Below the pieces are notes generated by a model. The model saw nothing but the letters and a program-made list of their open reading frames with translations. It made no database searches and was not told where the DNA came from. Source: Tritrichomonas musculus (taxonomy: Eukaryota > Parabasalia > Tritrichomonadida > Tritrichomonadidae). From it: DNA of 64,000 bases. Positions 62,601 through 64,000 of the stretch are shown piece by piece (the stretch's first letter is position 1; every line of letters begins with the position of its first letter). The DNA lies in the NCBI GenBank assembly GCA_039105265.1, contig JAPFFF010000001.1, forward strand, positions 7,874,001 to 7,938,000. The letters are read 5' to 3'. Both the position numbers and the translations under genes were made by a program.

Positions 62601-64000
62601 GGCAACGACAATCAATTTCAAGGGCAGAGGAAGCGAAATGAAATGTATCGCATTAATCCGGGAAAAGTTAGGAACATGATCCAAGTCATCGTCAACCAAG
62701 GCTATCCGCCATCATTGTCTCCTAATGATAACGAAGTAGCGCACGCGTGTCTTCAGATTGCTTACTCGTTGAGCAAGCCACGAAAGAATCGAAATGTAGA
62801 GATCATTCTTTATTACTTGCGTGGTCAACGATACTTGAAGAATCGCAATTTGAATGAAGATGATGACAACGATGACGATGAGAGTAACTCAGAAGACAGC
62901 GAACAAGAAAACTTCGATCTAGACGATCCAATGAAAGTTTATGGCGATCAAGTTGTCTATGTTGTTGAAGAAAAAGCTGAGAAAATCATAAGAAGAGTCA
63001 TTTATTTCTATCGTCTAAGAGAATGTCTTTACAGAAGCCAGGGAAACGGTTACAAATGGCCAGAAGTGAAGCCTCTTTGGGACAGTCCGCTTAAAGAATA
63101 TGCATTGATGCTTGGCGTCTATCGTTACGGCTTGGTTGATATGTCGCAGATTGTAGATGATCAGTCATTGGGCCTTGAGCATTCAAAGCTGCTCAAGAAG
63201 CAGCAAATGGAGACAAGAATTGATTCGATTGTCTCAAAAATTGAGAGCCAATTTGTTGCAATGCTCAAAAGCAACGATAACAGCAACAACAATGACAAAA
63301 GTAATGAAGCTAGAGATGGAAATGATAGTGATAATGATGACGACGATGATGATGATTATCCTTTGTTCGAAATACCTGACAAATTCGAGCCAATGGAGCC
63401 TTCTGAATGGGCCAAGAGACACGCCGAATTCTTCTCAAAGAACTTGCTCACCGACAAGGAAGTCAATGCCATCATCCAAGTCGTTCTAGAGTTCGGAATT
63501 CCAGTTAGTTATCATCCAAATAGCAGCACTGAAAACGAGAACGAGAACGAAACAGATAATGAAGTCGATAATGATGAAAAATATATCGACGCGTTGAGAA
63601 TCATTCAATTGGCTTCCCCTTCTTTAGAAAAAGTGGCGCCTGAAGTTGTCAAGTCATTCATTGGAAAACTTTTGTTCGTGATCAACCGAATCGGAGGCGA
63701 CGATGAAAACGAAGATGAAAGTGACAACGAGAATGAAAATAACGACAACGAAAATCCAAGGAATTCATCAAAAATTTCATCGTCAAGGTCAATGGAAATT
63801 GACCTTTCAGATTTCCCAGAGTTGCAGAAGCTTAGCGCAACGCGTATAAAGAACTTGAAGCAGTCCATCAGTGTCATGTCGAGCGTCTACGGGTTCATCA
63901 TATCAATACAGAATCATCCTGACAAGAAAGAGTGCTGCACGACCGTTAAGACAAACAGCCAGTTCCCTGAATGGTGGACCAGCGAGTGCGACGTTTCGAT
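59604..64000 (+). CDS. CHD-type chromodomain helicase, partial (runs off the right edge)
   Basis: An unbroken frame runs from ATG at 59604 to the window end (more than 1465 codons). Residues 1-235 are a Ser/Lys/Asp-rich disordered region. Two chromodomains follow at about 236-320 (KYYVKFVECSYQQCKWL) and 333-391 (WYEIDRIINDANEHNHKLYQVKWKSLDYTDSTWEL), which bind methylated histone tails. The SNF2 ATPase has RDYQLAGLNWLRNCW, the Walker A motif DEMGLGKTAQ (451) and DEAH (565), then GTPIQN. The helicase C lobe has VLIFSQMVKILDLLENYL, LLSTKAGGVGINLT and the arginine motif EARCHRIGQ. Beyond it are acidic stretches and an end reading FPEWWTSECDVS, like the CHD6-9 WWTxECD motif. It slides or removes nucleosomes. 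The 3' end and the final domain are outside the window. Confidence 0.9.
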   Translation, partial: MIAYGREPRNLKKEINYNERNLWEKSIKESPSDEGSRRKKNSRSTNNIKKKQANRSKASKASSRSNNRSANRRSNSSRSSKVQKQKTNKNDYDSQSEEDYYDNDNNSDSDSNKEESDDESTNSDYDSDSNTENEGYDYEESEDDSKLSMSHRKIKPVKFFEIPDRKKSKKSKKKVSKSKSKGKSSNKKSKNKSNKSNKKSSNKNKKRNNNYSSDEESGYNDESESDYDQEEEEEEIVQTILGIRDPEDEGSLKSTQKDESGTTTTDDESPETKYYVKFVECSYQQCKWLTKDQLFTFKGGEKAWHQFNKHVRPQDISELTPSLSIPNLLVTDETSINSDWYEIDRIINDANEHNHKLYQVKWKSLDYTDSTWELEENIKDKNKIKEYEKRLQHSNPKKFNTKYKRPTPDKFEEIKVAPESKINTKLRDYQLAGLNWLRNCWYHRKNNILADEMGLGKTAQVVCLLNDLYQNEGLPGPFLVIAPVTTLAHWKTEFERWTDLNCVVFHGDKRNRKDIIDFEINFYDDVGVLLKNRVAFDVLVTNPEMLRSNENRLISSIQWRYLIFDEAHRMKNSKSTTFNQLKHLDFDHCTLLTGTPIQNNVNEMWSLLNFIDPKHYNDLNAFQEKFSNMRNHAQVQEIQNIIKPILLRRKKGDVEKDIKPKDETIIEVELTRIQKQFYKAFLNENAAQLLAKMTSNKNLPSLKNLMMQLRKVCNHPFLIVGAEKSINDDMKKKPENVNLSKREIRLKSLIDSSGKMILIDKLLPKLKAENHKVLIFSQMVKILDLLENYLNYKGYKYERLDGGVQENERQQSIERFNRGQDLFVFLLSTKAGGVGINLTTADTVIIYDPDWNPQNDIQAEARCHRIGQTSVVKVYRLITKNTYESELFARASKKLALDHVILDGGNVSDQQMNASEIEKILRHGAYTMFNDSKDDDAEIDKFVEADIDQILSSRTRRVQEDVVAGGGSVFSTVTYKSTNDDLDINAPDFWSRVLPLGGLGNDNQFQGQRKRNEMYRINPGKVRNMIQVIVNQGYPPSLSPNDNEVAHACLQIAYSLSKPRKNRNVEIILYYLRGQRYLKNRNLNEDDDNDDDESNSEDSEQENFDLDDPMKVYGDQVVYVVEEKAEKIIRRVIYFYRLRECLYRSQGNGYKWPEVKPLWDSPLKEYALMLGVYRYGLVDMSQIVDDQSLGLEHSKLLKKQQMETRIDSIVSKIESQFVAMLKSNDNSNNNDKSNEARDGNDSDNDDDDDDDYPLFEIPDKFEPMEPSEWAKRHAEFFSKNLLTDKEVNAIIQVVLEFGIPVSYHPNSSTENENENETDNEVDNDEKYIDALRIIQLASPSLEKVAPEVVKSFIGKLLFVINRIGGDDENEDESDNENENNDNENPRNSSKISSSRSMEIDLSDFPELQKLSATRIKNLKQSISVMSSVYGFIISIQNHPDKKECCTTVKTNSQFPEWWTSECDVS

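Overview
This window is AT-rich nuclear DNA of a protist, most likely a parabasalid close to Tritrichomonas. Four things point there. All genes are eukaryotic (NOM1/Sgd1, Sec13, BEACH protein, RasGEF, CHD remodeler) and none shows an intron. Several start codons sit 5-20 bases downstream of a trichomonad-type initiator (TCA followed by pyrimidine and T/A). Many stop codons run straight into TAAA. Finally, Polinton (Maverick) and Tc1/mariner debris is abundant, as in trichomonad genomes.

Bases 1-8000 are a graveyard of nested mobile elements. A small, broken Polinton fossil (1322-6955) has long inverted terminal repeats and a 6-bp target duplication. It contains a PIF/Harbinger transposon (1977-3542) with a frameshifted transposase and a TTAA-flanked MITE (3569-4149). 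Two copies of a hAT-like MITE (1-384 and 7403-7967) lie outside it.

Bases 8300-23300 hold a housekeeping cluster: a secreted LCAT-family lipase, a coiled-coil protein, a tRNA with the unusual anticodon GAC, a serpin, a 1015-residue coiled-coil protein, NOM1/Sgd1, a small acidic protein, Sec13, and an Asn-rich C2H2 zinc-finger protein. A foldback element with a GC-rich core lies at 12988-13314 and a truncated mariner at 22582-23323.

Bases 23700-38200 carry three genes: a 1712-residue glycogen/starch-synthase-type enzyme with an amylase-like front half, a 2403-residue BEACH protein interrupted by an ENPEN minisatellite, and a charged-helix protein. Bases 38200-43700 are gene-poor and hold a Tc1-like MITE, a tandem hairpin repeat and a dispersed motif. 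Bases 43700-53130 are gene-dense: RasGEF, two ARM-like proteins, a Sen15-like protein, an eEF1A-lysine-methyltransferase-like protein, a small SNARE-like protein and a type II membrane glycosyltransferase-like protein without an ATG. Bases 53130-59600 have no gene but contain a foldback element and a 1.96-kb TTAA-flanked non-autonomous element. A CHD-type chromatin remodeler begins at 59604 and runs off the right edge.

The genes do not form a shared pathway, and there is no operon. Strand use is mixed, with short divergent and convergent spacers typical of compact protist genomes. All identifications rest on reading motifs by eye; no database search was run.
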